A stretch of 64,000 nt of DNA. Source: Lacibacter cauensis (lineage in GTDB: Bacteria; Bacteroidota; Bacteroidia; Chitinophagales; Chitinophagaceae). The stretch covers positions 434,001-498,000 of the forward strand of contig NZ_VLLE01000005.1 in the NCBI RefSeq assembly GCF_007830055.1, in the 5' to 3' direction. Position numbers and translations under genes: made by a program. Below, piece after piece: positions 27,814 through 36,442 of the stretch (the first letter of the stretch is position 1; every line of letters begins with the position of its first letter). The notes under the pieces are model-generated. The model ran no database searches. It saw nothing but the letters and a program-made list of their open reading frames with translations, and was not told where the DNA came from.

Positions 27814-28083
27814 ATGCAGTTGTTACGACATTCCATATTAAAGGTGTCCGCAATTATCTTCTTTTTGGCGGCAGTGATTTTCTTTTTCTTGAACCCTTTT
27901 GGCTACGAAGAGTTTGAACTTTTGTTTTTACCTGCAGTTTTGGTTGTAGCGGCAGTGATAGTTATCGTTTGCGATATAATTATTCGTAAGTTGACCGATA
28001 AAGGGGGCAAGGGGTCTTATTTATTTGCCCAAATACTTACTTTGGAAATTGTCTTAGGCGCAATTTTCTTTCTTTTATTTTAA
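27814..28083 (+). CDS. Small three-helix membrane protein, hypothetical
   Basis: 89 residues from the ATG at 27814; a longer start at 27796 overlaps higA and is less likely. Three hydrophobic segments (VSAIIFFLAAVIFFFL, LLFLPAVLVVAAVIVIVCD, ILTLEIVLGAIFFLLF). No family recognised. Confidence 0.7.
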   Translation: MQLLRHSILKVSAIIFFLAAVIFFFLNPFGYEEFELLFLPAVLVVAAVIVIVCDIIIRKLTDKGGKGSYLFAQILTLEIVLGAIFFLLF

Positions 28084-28094
28084 ATTGGCTTGTT

Positions 28095-29558
28095 TTGATT
28101 CTTTCCCGTTTTCAACAGTACATTCAACAGCACAATCTTTTTCAACCCAAAGACCAACTGCTCCTTGCCGTTAGCGGTGGTGTAGACAGCGTAGTGCTGG
28201 TTGATCTTTGTGCAAAGTCAGGATATCACTTCAGTATTGCACATTGCAATTTTCAGTTAAGGGGCGAGGAGAGCGAAGGCGATGAACAGTTTGTTCGGTC
28301 ACTCGGACAGAAGTACAATGTGGAAGTATTGGTGAAGAAATTTGAAACAGCCAAATACGCAACTGAAGAAAAACTTTCCATCCAGGAAGCAGCACGTGTG
28401 TTGCGGTATGAATGGTTTGAAGAATTGATGTTTCGTCAGACGCCCCCGTCGGACGAATTAACTGAGAACAAGTTTTTGTCCCGTCCGACGGGGACGTCTG
28501 ACGGAGTGGCCATCACTCACGACTCACCACTCACGACTCAGGTTTTCACCATTCACCTTCTTACTGCCCACCATGCCGATGATAATAACGAAACATTATT
28601 AATGAACTTCTTCCGTGGCACAGGTTTGCATGGCTTAACAGGTATTCCGGTAGCTTACGGACACATCAAACGTCCGTTGCTTTCGTTTACAAAAGAAGAA
28701 TTGCTGAATTATGCTGCAGCAAATAATTTGCAGTACAGGGAAGATTCTTCGAATCAATCATCGAAATACACCCGCAATTTTTTCCGCAACGAACTTATTC
28801 CGGCTATCGAAAACGTATATCCGCAGGTAAAACAAAATCTGCAGGATAATATTGAGCGCTTTAAATCTATTGAAGCTTTATACAAACTTTCAACACAGCA
28901 ACTCATCAAAAAACTGTGTAAAGAAAAAGGAGCTGAAGTGCACATCCCCGCAAAACAGTTGTTGCAGTATCATAACCGGGCATTGATCTTTGAGATCATT
29001 AAACCCTATGGCTTTACCGAAAAGCAAATTGCAGAAGTGGAAAAGCTGGCCGTTGCAGAAACAGGAAAATTTATTACATCGCCTGTTCTTGCATTCCGCA
29101 TCATTAAAAACCGTGCATGGCTGGTAATTGCACCGGCAGAAGATGCAGGGGTTGGACATGTAATTGTAGAAGGCCCGGGAACAATAGGATTTGTATTGGG
29201 ACTGCTGGAAGTTAAGCAAACGTCAGTGTCCAATGAACAAACTCCAAATTCCAAACTCCAAATTCCAAACTCCAATACAGAAGCATTACTCGATGCCAAA
29301 CACATTGAGTTTCCTCTGCTGCTGCGTAAATGGAAAACAGGCGATTATTTCTATCCGCTTGGTATGAAGAAGAAAAAGAAGCTGGCCCGTTTCTTTATCG
29401 ATCAGAAATTATCAAAGACCGAAAAGGAAAATGTGTGGGTGTTGGAAAGCAATAAAAAAATAATCTGGGTTGTTGGTCACCGCATTGATGATCGGTTTAA
29501 ACTGACCAACAGTACCACAACAGCGGTAAAGCTATCATTAAAAACGGGGATGCGTTAA
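28095..29558 (+). CDS. tilS: tRNA(Ile)-lysidine synthase with two in-frame repeat insertions
   Basis: A 487-residue enzyme that makes lysidine-34 in tRNA-Ile(CAU). The ATP-pyrophosphatase P-loop SGGVDS is near the start, TAHHADDN is the second motif, and the C-terminal TilS domain follows. TTG at 28095 is the best start. Two stretches are foreign to the family: residues after EELMFRQ (DNA about 28431-28550) containing a 22-bp inverted repeat, and an Asn/Pro/Ser-rich stretch (DNA about 29224-29277) made of CCAAATTCCAAACT repeats. Core motifs are intact. Confidence 0.93.
   Translation: MILSRFQQYIQQHNLFQPKDQLLLAVSGGVDSVVLVDLCAKSGYHFSIAHCNFQLRGEESEGDEQFVRSLGQKYNVEVLVKKFETAKYATEEKLSIQEAARVLRYEWFEELMFRQTPPSDELTENKFLSRPTGTSDGVAITHDSPLTTQVFTIHLLTAHHADDNNETLLMNFFRGTGLHGLTGIPVAYGHIKRPLLSFTKEELLNYAAANNLQYREDSSNQSSKYTRNFFRNELIPAIENVYPQVKQNLQDNIERFKSIEALYKLSTQQLIKKLCKEKGAEVHIPAKQLLQYHNRALIFEIIKPYGFTEKQIAEVEKLAVAETGKFITSPVLAFRIIKNRAWLVIAPAEDAGVGHVIVEGPGTIGFVLGLLEVKQTSVSNEQTPNSKLQIPNSNTEALLDAKHIEFPLLLRKWKTGDYFYPLGMKKKKKLARFFIDQKLSKTEKENVWVLESNKKIIWVVGHRIDDRFKLTNSTTTAVKLSLKTGMR
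28434..28503. repeat. Inverted repeat inserted in frame in tilS
   Basis: Arms 28434-28455 and 28482-28503, 22 nt each, complementary at all but one position, with a 26-nt spacer. The core CGTCAGACG/CGTCTGACG also occurs in the hairpin after exbD. It is immediately followed by CTCACGACTCACCACTCACGACTC direct-repeat sequence like that inserted in prmC. Confidence 0.8.
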
Positions 29559-30152
29559 CTGCTCAATAAATCCTTGTAAGAGATCGGGTCTGGCAATAGC
29601 GGCAAATATGAAACCATACACGCCGCCCCACAGGTGAGCGTTATGCCCAATGTTATCGCCGCCACGTTTATCCATGTAGCTGGAGTAAGCAATGTAAGCA
29701 ATACCGAAAATGATGTTGGGTAAACACAATGCCCTAATACCAAACAGGCAAATGTTTCTTGCCCATGGATCGACAATGATGGTTACAAACAATACGGCAG
29801 ATACTGCTCCCGATGCGCCAAGGGAACGGTAATAGTAGTTGTCTTTATGTTTAAAGAAATCAAACATCGAAGATGCAACCAGGGCTGTAATGTAGAGGAT
29901 AATAAAGGCGAATTTTCCGAGAATAGCCCCTTCAACATATGGTCCGAAGAAGTATAGGGTGAGCATGTTAAAGATGAGGTGCATATAATCGCCATGCAAC
30001 ACACCGTGTGTTAAAAAACGATAGAGTTCTTTTCCGTTTTTCATACGAGCTGGATAGAACACCATATTGTTGGTCATCTTTTCGTTGCCGAAAGCTGGTA
30101 TCGAAACTAAACAGGTAAATGCAATTATGAGATAGGTAACAGGAATATCCAT
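29538..30152 (-). CDS. Rhomboid-family intramembrane serine protease
   Basis: A 204-residue, six-helix membrane protease. The catalytic Ser lies in LGASGAVSAVL (Ser114) and the catalytic His in NAHLWGG (His173); HGDYMHLIFNM is the conserved HxxxN-type motif of helix 2. It converges with tilS and overlaps its 3' end by 21 bp. Confidence 0.9.
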   Translation of the reverse strand: MDIPVTYLIIAFTCLVSIPAFGNEKMTNNMVFYPARMKNGKELYRFLTHGVLHGDYMHLIFNMLTLYFFGPYVEGAILGKFAFIILYITALVASSMFDFFKHKDNYYYRSLGASGAVSAVLFVTIIVDPWARNICLFGIRALCLPNIIFGIAYIAYSSYMDKRGGDNIGHNAHLWGGVYGFIFAAIARPDLLQGFIEQLTHPRF

Positions 30153-30272
30153 TTCGTTAATCGTTTATGTTCAAATCTAAAGAGAAATAGTCAATGGTGA
30201 ATGATTTGAAGGTTATAGTCTCTGTGTTTTACATCAGACATCCTACATCAAAAATTTTTTCGTACCTCGTAC

Positions 30273-30746
30273 TTAACTATGGTGGTATTTTTCATTCCGG
30301 TTAATACTGCATGCCCTGTAAACCTGTTCTGCTAATATTAGTCGTACCAGCTGATGTGGAAATACCAGCTGCGATAAACTCCATTTGTAGTTGGCCCTTT
30401 GCATCACTGCTTCATCAATACCATACGCACCACCAATCAGGAATACAAGATTCTTTGTGCTTTCGTTGGTGCGTTTCATCATAAACTCGGCCAATCCTTC
30501 GCTGCTCAGTTGTTTGCCACGTTCATCCAACGCAACCAGGTAATCATCTTTTTCCAGCATGTCCAGCAACACTTCGCCTTCTTTCTTTTTTAAACCGGCT
30601 TCACCAAGTACCGATGCATTTTTCGGCACCGGAATAATCGTCCATTCAACAGGATAGTAATTAGAGATGCGTTTCGTAAAATCTTCCACACCTGCTTTTA
30701 CATATTGTTCATGCGGCTTACCAATACTCCAGAGTTTAATTTTCAT
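30273..30746 (-). CDS. rlmH: 23S rRNA pseudouridine-1915 N3-methyltransferase
   Basis: 157 residues, full length for the SPOUT-class RlmH. MKIKLWSIGKPHEQYVKAG is the start; LVFLIGGAYGID and SLSQLVFPHQLVRLILAEQVYRA form the knotted SAM site. Methylates helix 69 of 23S rRNA in assembled 70S ribosomes. Confidence 0.95.
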   Translation of the reverse strand: MKIKLWSIGKPHEQYVKAGVEDFTKRISNYYPVEWTIIPVPKNASVLGEAGLKKKEGEVLLDMLEKDDYLVALDERGKQLSSEGLAEFMMKRTNESTKNLVFLIGGAYGIDEAVMQRANYKWSLSQLVFPHQLVRLILAEQVYRACSINRNEKYHHS

Positions 30747-30812
30747 ATAACGTTATCTGTTTGGGCTGTAAATGTCGGAAGAACAAAACGTATTTCACCT
30801 GTTGTAAATGAA

Positions 30813-30841
30813 AAAGCCCCGGTTATAAAAACAGGGGCTTT
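30813..30841 (-). terminator. Terminator of the CHASE2/FecR-like operon
   Basis: AAAGCCCC / GGGGCTTT stem with a 13-nt loop. Read on the minus strand it ends in a T-rich tract, 22 bp beyond the stop of the FecR/TPR-like gene. Confidence 0.8.
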
Positions 30842-30862
30842 GTGGTTGATAATAAAGTATGG

Positions 30863-31765
30863 TTATTGTGGCAAAAAGTCTTTACGGAATGCGTCGAGTG
30901 TTTTTTGATACAATTCAAGTTCAGGATTTAATTGTGCTGCTTTTTGATAATAGCGATAGGCATCAGCATAAAAACGGGCCGACTCGAGTAAGAATCCAAC
31001 TCTGAAAAATTGTTCAGCTTCGGTTTCCGGTGCTTTTTGCAAATCACGCAGCTGTGTTGCAAAGTTTTCAAAAGCTGCTTTTTCCCAAACATAAATAACC
31101 TTACGTTTTTCAGGGTCTTCGTTTTTAACAGTTATCTGCCAGTAGTAAGGCGTGTTCGGTTTCAGCTTCGATGCAAAATCGGCAATAGGTACTGCTGTTT
31201 TCTTTACGGTTTTACTGTAAATGGCTTTGCCGCCTTGCTGTTGTTCGTATACTTCAAATAAAAACTCTTCGGTATCGGAGTAGCTCTTCCAGGAAACAGG
31301 GAAGGAGCCGGAGTAATAGTTGATGGTATCAAGCCTCGAATCAATCCAGATGCTCATATTGCCACGGCTTACTGCACCAACATTGTTCATGTAGCTTTTC
31401 CTGTTTTTTTCCGGACTGCCTTTGGGCGTTGTTAATTGGTTCCAGATAAACTTGAGGTAGTTGGATGTAATGGAGCTTTTGTTGGTTAAGCAGGAATCTT
31501 TAAACTGCTCCATAGAATATGTACCGGGCTTGGTAACAGAAAACAAACTGTTTTCGTTACAAATAATACTTACAAGCGAGTTGGCGCCAACTGTAAGTTT
31601 CGATTGATCGGTTAGCAGTTTGCCAATTTGTGCTTTGCCGGGTTTGTTGTTTTCGGTAATGGTAACAGATCCTTTCACAGAGTAAACAAGATAAGAGTTT
31701 GCTTTCTGCGCATTTACCGTTAATGTAAATACACATGCGAGAAGGAAGAGTTGTGTCGATTTCAT
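30863..31765 (-). CDS. Exported FecR-like/TPR protein
   Basis: 300 residues from the ATG at 31765, beginning with a signal peptide (MKSTQLFLLACVFTLTVNAQ). Residues about 25-90 (YSVKGSVTIT ... IGKLLTDQSKLTVGANSLVSI) resemble a FecR-type domain, which in sigma regulators and stress proteins is periplasmic. The middle is beta-rich, and the C-terminus ends in a TPR-like helix pair (FYADAYRYYQKAAQLNPELE). It lies 2 bp after the CHASE2 gene, so the two are co-transcribed. The FecR assignment is by pattern only. Confidence 0.7.
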   Translation of the reverse strand: MKSTQLFLLACVFTLTVNAQKANSYLVYSVKGSVTITENNKPGKAQIGKLLTDQSKLTVGANSLVSIICNENSLFSVTKPGTYSMEQFKDSCLTNKSSITSNYLKFIWNQLTTPKGSPEKNRKSYMNNVGAVSRGNMSIWIDSRLDTINYYSGSFPVSWKSYSDTEEFLFEVYEQQQGGKAIYSKTVKKTAVPIADFASKLKPNTPYYWQITVKNEDPEKRKVIYVWEKAAFENFATQLRDLQKAPETEAEQFFRVGFLLESARFYADAYRYYQKAAQLNPELELYQKTLDAFRKDFLPQ

Positions 31766-31767
31766 AT

Positions 31768-33063
31768 TTAGTGTGCTTTTGAGTGAAAATTGGTATGAAA
31801 CCCGAATTTGGTATGCAGCCAAACAGCGAGCGCTTCATAGAAATAAATGATGTCGATTGCCAGGATAATTACAATCAACGAAATCTTGGTATCAATTTTT
31901 ATACTGAACCAATCGAAGAACACGATGCCGATATAAACCGATAAAATGGCAAAGAAGATCTGGGCAAGTTTTGCCACCAGGTGAAACCAGATATGATCTT
32001 CAATATAGTATCGCATAAATAACGCAACGTGTAACCACGCAATAAGTATGGTAATGATCCAGAACAGCCAGGTTGGTATTTCACGGATGTAATTTGCATC
32101 CAGTATCATTGAAATAATGTTGGCATGTATAATAATTCCATACATATCGGGTGTTGACTTACCTGCAAACTTTTTATTTAAAGGTGTATAATGTTTGTCT
32201 TCCACATTGTAAGGATCGGCATTGATGTATCCCATCAAGATGATTTTATCCTTGAGCAACTCCGGTGCAATGTTGTCCTGTATTACATCTTCGCCGTCGA
32301 GCACCATGTATTGTTCAATAGTGCGGGTGTAATGAATGACCTCAAATGCACGCTTGCGCTGCAGTAAATGTTGGAATGCTTCTTTATTGGCTTTTTCTGC
32401 AATTGCTGCAGGAAAACTTTTGTACAGTCTATCGTTTGCTTTTTCAAAGGGAGAGAAATAACGGATGGTGCCACCATCTTCGCCAATCAGGTTTACGTAC
32501 CCTGAGTTTTTTGTAAATATACCAAAGTATCCAACATCCAGCGGTTCTGTTTTATTTTTCCAGTCAAGCCGACTGGCCAACACCAATTCGGGAGTATTGC
32601 TAACCACGTAACGCATCAGCGAATCTTTCTCGGGTTCACGAGGGCCATTAAACTCCACATCAAGCCCAATGGCTTTTGGTTTGGCTGCACGGAGTTTTTC
32701 AATCATTAGAGCAAGTCCCATACGGTCGGCGTTGCCAATGTTTACAATAATGATGCGGTTGTCGATTGGGGTGCCGGCGTTTTTTTTAAGAACCGAATAC
32801 GAAATATCATTAAAGTCGAGATCCTTCAACGCTGTTTTAAACGGGTTAAGGATACCGGTGTTGATGGGAATAAGGCCGAGCAAACCAATTACAAGAAACA
32901 CCGAAATGGTTGCCAGGATGGTATCCCGTTTATATAAATACCGCAGGTAAAAATGATGCAGCCAGTGGAATGCTTTGCGGATAAGTTGGTACAGCTTTGT
33001 AAAAAACTTCCTGAAAACACCCGGAGTGCTTTTTGTTTTTTTTGTGGTTTTGGTTGGATGCAT
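31768..33063 (-). CDS. CHASE2-domain membrane sensor without cytoplasmic output domain
   Basis: 431 residues: one N-terminal membrane helix (ILATISVFLVIGLLGLI), a large extracytoplasmic CHASE2 domain (NRIIIVNIGNADRMGLALMIEKL, KAIGLDVEF, DKIILMGYINADPYNVEDKHYTPL), then three helices near the C-terminus. CHASE2 domains normally sense signals for a fused cyclase or kinase. Here nothing follows the last helix except about 15 residues, so signalling must go through a partner. It is divergent from the caspase-TPR gene (54 bp between start codons) and upstream of the FecR-like gene. Confidence 0.88.
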   Translation of the reverse strand: MHPTKTTKKTKSTPGVFRKFFTKLYQLIRKAFHWLHHFYLRYLYKRDTILATISVFLVIGLLGLIPINTGILNPFKTALKDLDFNDISYSVLKKNAGTPIDNRIIIVNIGNADRMGLALMIEKLRAAKPKAIGLDVEFNGPREPEKDSLMRYVVSNTPELVLASRLDWKNKTEPLDVGYFGIFTKNSGYVNLIGEDGGTIRYFSPFEKANDRLYKSFPAAIAEKANKEAFQHLLQRKRAFEVIHYTRTIEQYMVLDGEDVIQDNIAPELLKDKIILMGYINADPYNVEDKHYTPLNKKFAGKSTPDMYGIIIHANIISMILDANYIREIPTWLFWIITILIAWLHVALFMRYYIEDHIWFHLVAKLAQIFFAILSVYIGIVFFDWFSIKIDTKISLIVIILAIDIIYFYEALAVWLHTKFGFHTNFHSKAH

Positions 33064-33117
33064 TTGAGTAGATGCTTGTCTGCTTAGAACTGAATTGCTA
33101 AATTAGTGCCCGAATAT

Positions 33118-36100
33118 ATGAGAAATTATACTGCTTTGGTTGTTCTGATCTGTGCATTTGTACTATTTCATCCACATTTAATACAAGCACAAACATCCTC
33201 CTCAAACGATACAGCAAAAGCCGTAACAGGTAAAAGCTATGCCATGATCATTGGCATTTCCAACTACAAACATATCCGTCCGCTTTCTTTTGCTGATAGT
33301 GATGCCGGTTTGTTTAAAGAATACCTGCAAACAAGAGGCGAGGCCAGTATACCCGACGACCGGATGTTGTACCTCGTTAACGAGCAGGCAACATCGGCTA
33401 ATTTTTGGGTAAAAGGCATGGCCTGGCTGCGTTCGAAAAATCTGGGGCCTGGTGATCGCTTATATATTTACCTCGCTGGCCATGGTGATGCAATCAATCA
33501 GGATGAGTACTTTTTTCTTACCTACGATTGTAACCCCGCAGGTGATAAAAACAATTACATTGTAACAGGTAGTATTCAGCTGTACAATCTTAAAAGCCGT
33601 ATTGGCGAACTGAGCCGTAAAAATGTTGAGATCTATTTAATCATGGATGCCTGTCGTACCAACGAATTGCCGGGCGGACAGGATGGGCAGCAGATTTTAA
33701 ACTCAGCTATTTCCGAACGAAAGGCGGGCGAAGTAATTATGCTGGCAACAGGTGCCGGACAGGAATCGATGGAAGATGCAACCATCGGTTCGGGGCATGG
33801 ATTATTTACCTATTACCTTATTGATGGATTAAGCGGTTTGGCTGATGGGTACGAAGGAAAGGATGGCGTGATAACATTGGTTGAACTACGTTCGTATGTG
33901 TTGGATAAAGTACCCCAGCTTGCATTAAAAAAGTATAAGCGAAAACAGGAACCTTTTATTTGTTGCGATGATAACGGGCAAAAGAATGTAGCTGTTGTGG
34001 ACAGTGGTTTTCTGAAGAAATGGGAGATGGGAAAGAATGTGAGCAATGTTGCTATGGAAGGCGGCGATGTAAATGCGATGATGCGGAATGCAAGAGGAAG
34101 AGGCGCATTACTGGCCGATAGTAATATTGTACAGATCTATAACGAATTCAATCAGTCGATAAAAAAACTGAAGCTTACCGGCGACAGCTCGGCCGATTTC
34201 TTTTACGAGAAAATGCAGCGGCTTTATCCCGATGATGTGTTGACTGTTGATGCACGGCAAACATTGGCTGCAGAGTTCATCAACTTTGCTCAACGTAAAA
34301 TAAATCTGTATTTGAGCGGTAAAGATGCTGCAGGTATTCAGCAGATACGTACGCAGTTAGATGATAACAGCCGCAGCGAAGAAATACAATCGGGTATTCA
34401 ACGACTGGAATACATTGCCAGGCTCGATTTCAGTAAAGTAGCTGCAATGATGACAAAGGCCATCAATCTGATTGATCCATCGGATGAACCATTGATCAGG
34501 AGTTTAAGAGGTAAGCTGCTGTTTTTTAAAGCACGCAGTTTATTTGATGAAAAGAATAAAGTGCTGGATGTACAGGAAGCAAAGAATCTTATTTACCAGG
34601 CGTATGCACTCGATAGTAATGCTGCTTATATTCTGCACACCATCTCATCGCTGCACCTGCAGTTAAAACGCTACGACAGTGCAGTGTACTATAGCCTGAA
34701 GGCAATTAATAAAGCGCCACGCTGGCGTTATCCGTATACAACGGTAGCTTATTCGTATTTACAGCTGAAACGATTTGAGCAGGCAAGAGCGTATTACGAA
34801 AAGGCGATTGAAATTGATCCGAAGAATGCGGATGCGTATGTTGATTTTGGTTACTACGAATTTCAGCAAAACAAAACAGAACGTGCATTGGGTTTATACC
34901 AGAAAGCCTTGCAACTCGATCCCAATAATGTGTCGGCACTGAACAATGTTGGCTGGCTAATGAAAGAAAAGGGCCGGTACAAAGAAGCCATCCAATTCTT
35001 TACAAGCTGCGTAGAGAAAGATTCGTCTTTTGTGTCGGCTTACAATGGTCTTGCACGTGTATACGGTGCCATGAAGCAATACGATTCGGCACGGAAGTTT
35101 TATCTGCAGAGTGTACAGTATTATCCCGACCAAGCCTATGTATTCGATCTGTTGGGAAACTTCTTTAAAGAAATCAATCTCGGCGATTCTGCTTTGAGCT
35201 ATTATCACCGTTCCATCAAGCTCGATTCGTTTTATATGCAGCCTTATCTTGATCTGGCACGGTTGCACGAGCAGGGGCGGAGAGTGGATTCAGCTTCTTT
35301 CTATTTCAGGAAGATCATCAGCATGAACCCAACGTCGAAGAATGCTTACATCAGCATGGCCACGTTTTACCAGAATGCACGTATGGCCGATTCAGCTAAT
35401 ATTTATTTCAACAAAGCCATTTCGGTTGATGCAGGTGATGGCAGTACCTATAATTCAATTGGCGTATACTACTTCCGTAAAAACCAATACGACTCTGCTG
35501 TAAAATATTTTCGTTCGGCAGTGCAGTACGATCCGCTTAATGCATCGTTCTTCAGCAATCTTGCATCGGTATACGAACGTAATAAACAATACGATTCTGC
35601 ATTTTATTGTTTAAACAAAGCGTTGGCGTTAAGTCCTGGTAATGCGCAGATCTATAACAGCATTGCGTTGTTGTACAAAAAGCAAAACAAGCTGGATTCT
35701 GCACTATACAACTATCGTCTTTCTTATCACTACAACAATGAAAACATTTCGGTGCTGATTGATATGGCGGATCTGTTCAGGGATATAAGTGAACCGGATT
35801 CTGCTGTAAAAATGCTGCACGAGGCCATTGCGTTGCGTCCGGAAATGCCCGACTTGTACAACAGCACAGGTGTTATTTACCTGCGTTATAAAAAGTACGA
35901 TTCGGCACAGTATTATTTCTTAAAAACAGTGGCATTGGATCCGGAAATGATCAGGGCTTACAACAACCTCGGCAGTATGTTCTACACACAGCAGAACTAT
36001 ACCGAAGCGTTACAGTATTATGAAAAAGCATTGGTTATTAACCCGGCTTACGAAAATCCCTTATTGTTTATCGGCCTAATACACATCAATACCAATCAAT

Positions 36101-36357
36101 ACACAAAGGCCATTACGTACTTAGAGCGGTTGGTTAAAGCGAATGCAAAGGCCGCATCAGGTCATTATTATCTTGCAGTAAGCTATGCTGCAACCAATAA
36201 CAGTACGGCTGCATTAAACAGTCTTGAAAATGCATTAAAGCTGAAGTATGGCGATGCAGATGAGGTGTGGAGTCAGAAAGAATTTGCGGTACTGAAAACT
36301 AACCCGGCGTTTAAAGCCTTGCTGGAAAAATATTTCCCCGGTCATAAGTTTAATTGA
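33118..36357 (+). CDS. Exported caspase (C14)-TPR protein
   Basis: 1079 residues from the ATG at 33118. A signal peptide (MRNYTALVVLICAFVLFHPH...) precedes a caspase-like peptidase domain with the catalytic His in YIYLAGHGD (His122) and catalytic Cys in LIMDACRT (Cys179). The domain begins with the typical YAMIIGISNYKHI and ends around residue 300. Residues about 500-1060 form a long array of some fifteen TPR units, many of the type AYYEKAIEIDPKNADAYVDFG. The signal peptide puts the protease in the envelope, unlike ordinary bacterial defence caspases. A 14-bp-stem terminator follows. Confidence 0.92.
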   Translation: MRNYTALVVLICAFVLFHPHLIQAQTSSSNDTAKAVTGKSYAMIIGISNYKHIRPLSFADSDAGLFKEYLQTRGEASIPDDRMLYLVNEQATSANFWVKGMAWLRSKNLGPGDRLYIYLAGHGDAINQDEYFFLTYDCNPAGDKNNYIVTGSIQLYNLKSRIGELSRKNVEIYLIMDACRTNELPGGQDGQQILNSAISERKAGEVIMLATGAGQESMEDATIGSGHGLFTYYLIDGLSGLADGYEGKDGVITLVELRSYVLDKVPQLALKKYKRKQEPFICCDDNGQKNVAVVDSGFLKKWEMGKNVSNVAMEGGDVNAMMRNARGRGALLADSNIVQIYNEFNQSIKKLKLTGDSSADFFYEKMQRLYPDDVLTVDARQTLAAEFINFAQRKINLYLSGKDAAGIQQIRTQLDDNSRSEEIQSGIQRLEYIARLDFSKVAAMMTKAINLIDPSDEPLIRSLRGKLLFFKARSLFDEKNKVLDVQEAKNLIYQAYALDSNAAYILHTISSLHLQLKRYDSAVYYSLKAINKAPRWRYPYTTVAYSYLQLKRFEQARAYYEKAIEIDPKNADAYVDFGYYEFQQNKTERALGLYQKALQLDPNNVSALNNVGWLMKEKGRYKEAIQFFTSCVEKDSSFVSAYNGLARVYGAMKQYDSARKFYLQSVQYYPDQAYVFDLLGNFFKEINLGDSALSYYHRSIKLDSFYMQPYLDLARLHEQGRRVDSASFYFRKIISMNPTSKNAYISMATFYQNARMADSANIYFNKAISVDAGDGSTYNSIGVYYFRKNQYDSAVKYFRSAVQYDPLNASFFSNLASVYERNKQYDSAFYCLNKALALSPGNAQIYNSIALLYKKQNKLDSALYNYRLSYHYNNENISVLIDMADLFRDISEPDSAVKMLHEAIALRPEMPDLYNSTGVIYLRYKKYDSAQYYFLKTVALDPEMIRAYNNLGSMFYTQQNYTEALQYYEKALVINPAYENPLLFIGLIHINTNQYTKAITYLERLVKANAKAASGHYYLAVSYAATNNSTAALNSLENALKLKYGDADEVWSQKEFAVLKTNPAFKALLEKYFPGHKFN

Positions 36358-36367
36358 AAGTTTGATG

Positions 36368-36410
36368 AATGGCTGCTTACACAGTTTGTAAGCAGCCATT
36401 TGTTTTGTTG
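36368..36410 (+). terminator. Terminator of the caspase-TPR gene
   Basis: AATGGCTGCTTACA / TGTAAGCAGCCATT, a 14-bp perfect stem with a 5-nt loop and a T-rich tail. Confidence 0.9.
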
Positions 36411-36442
36411 AATAGTTGTATTTTCAGGTACAACTATTTGTT

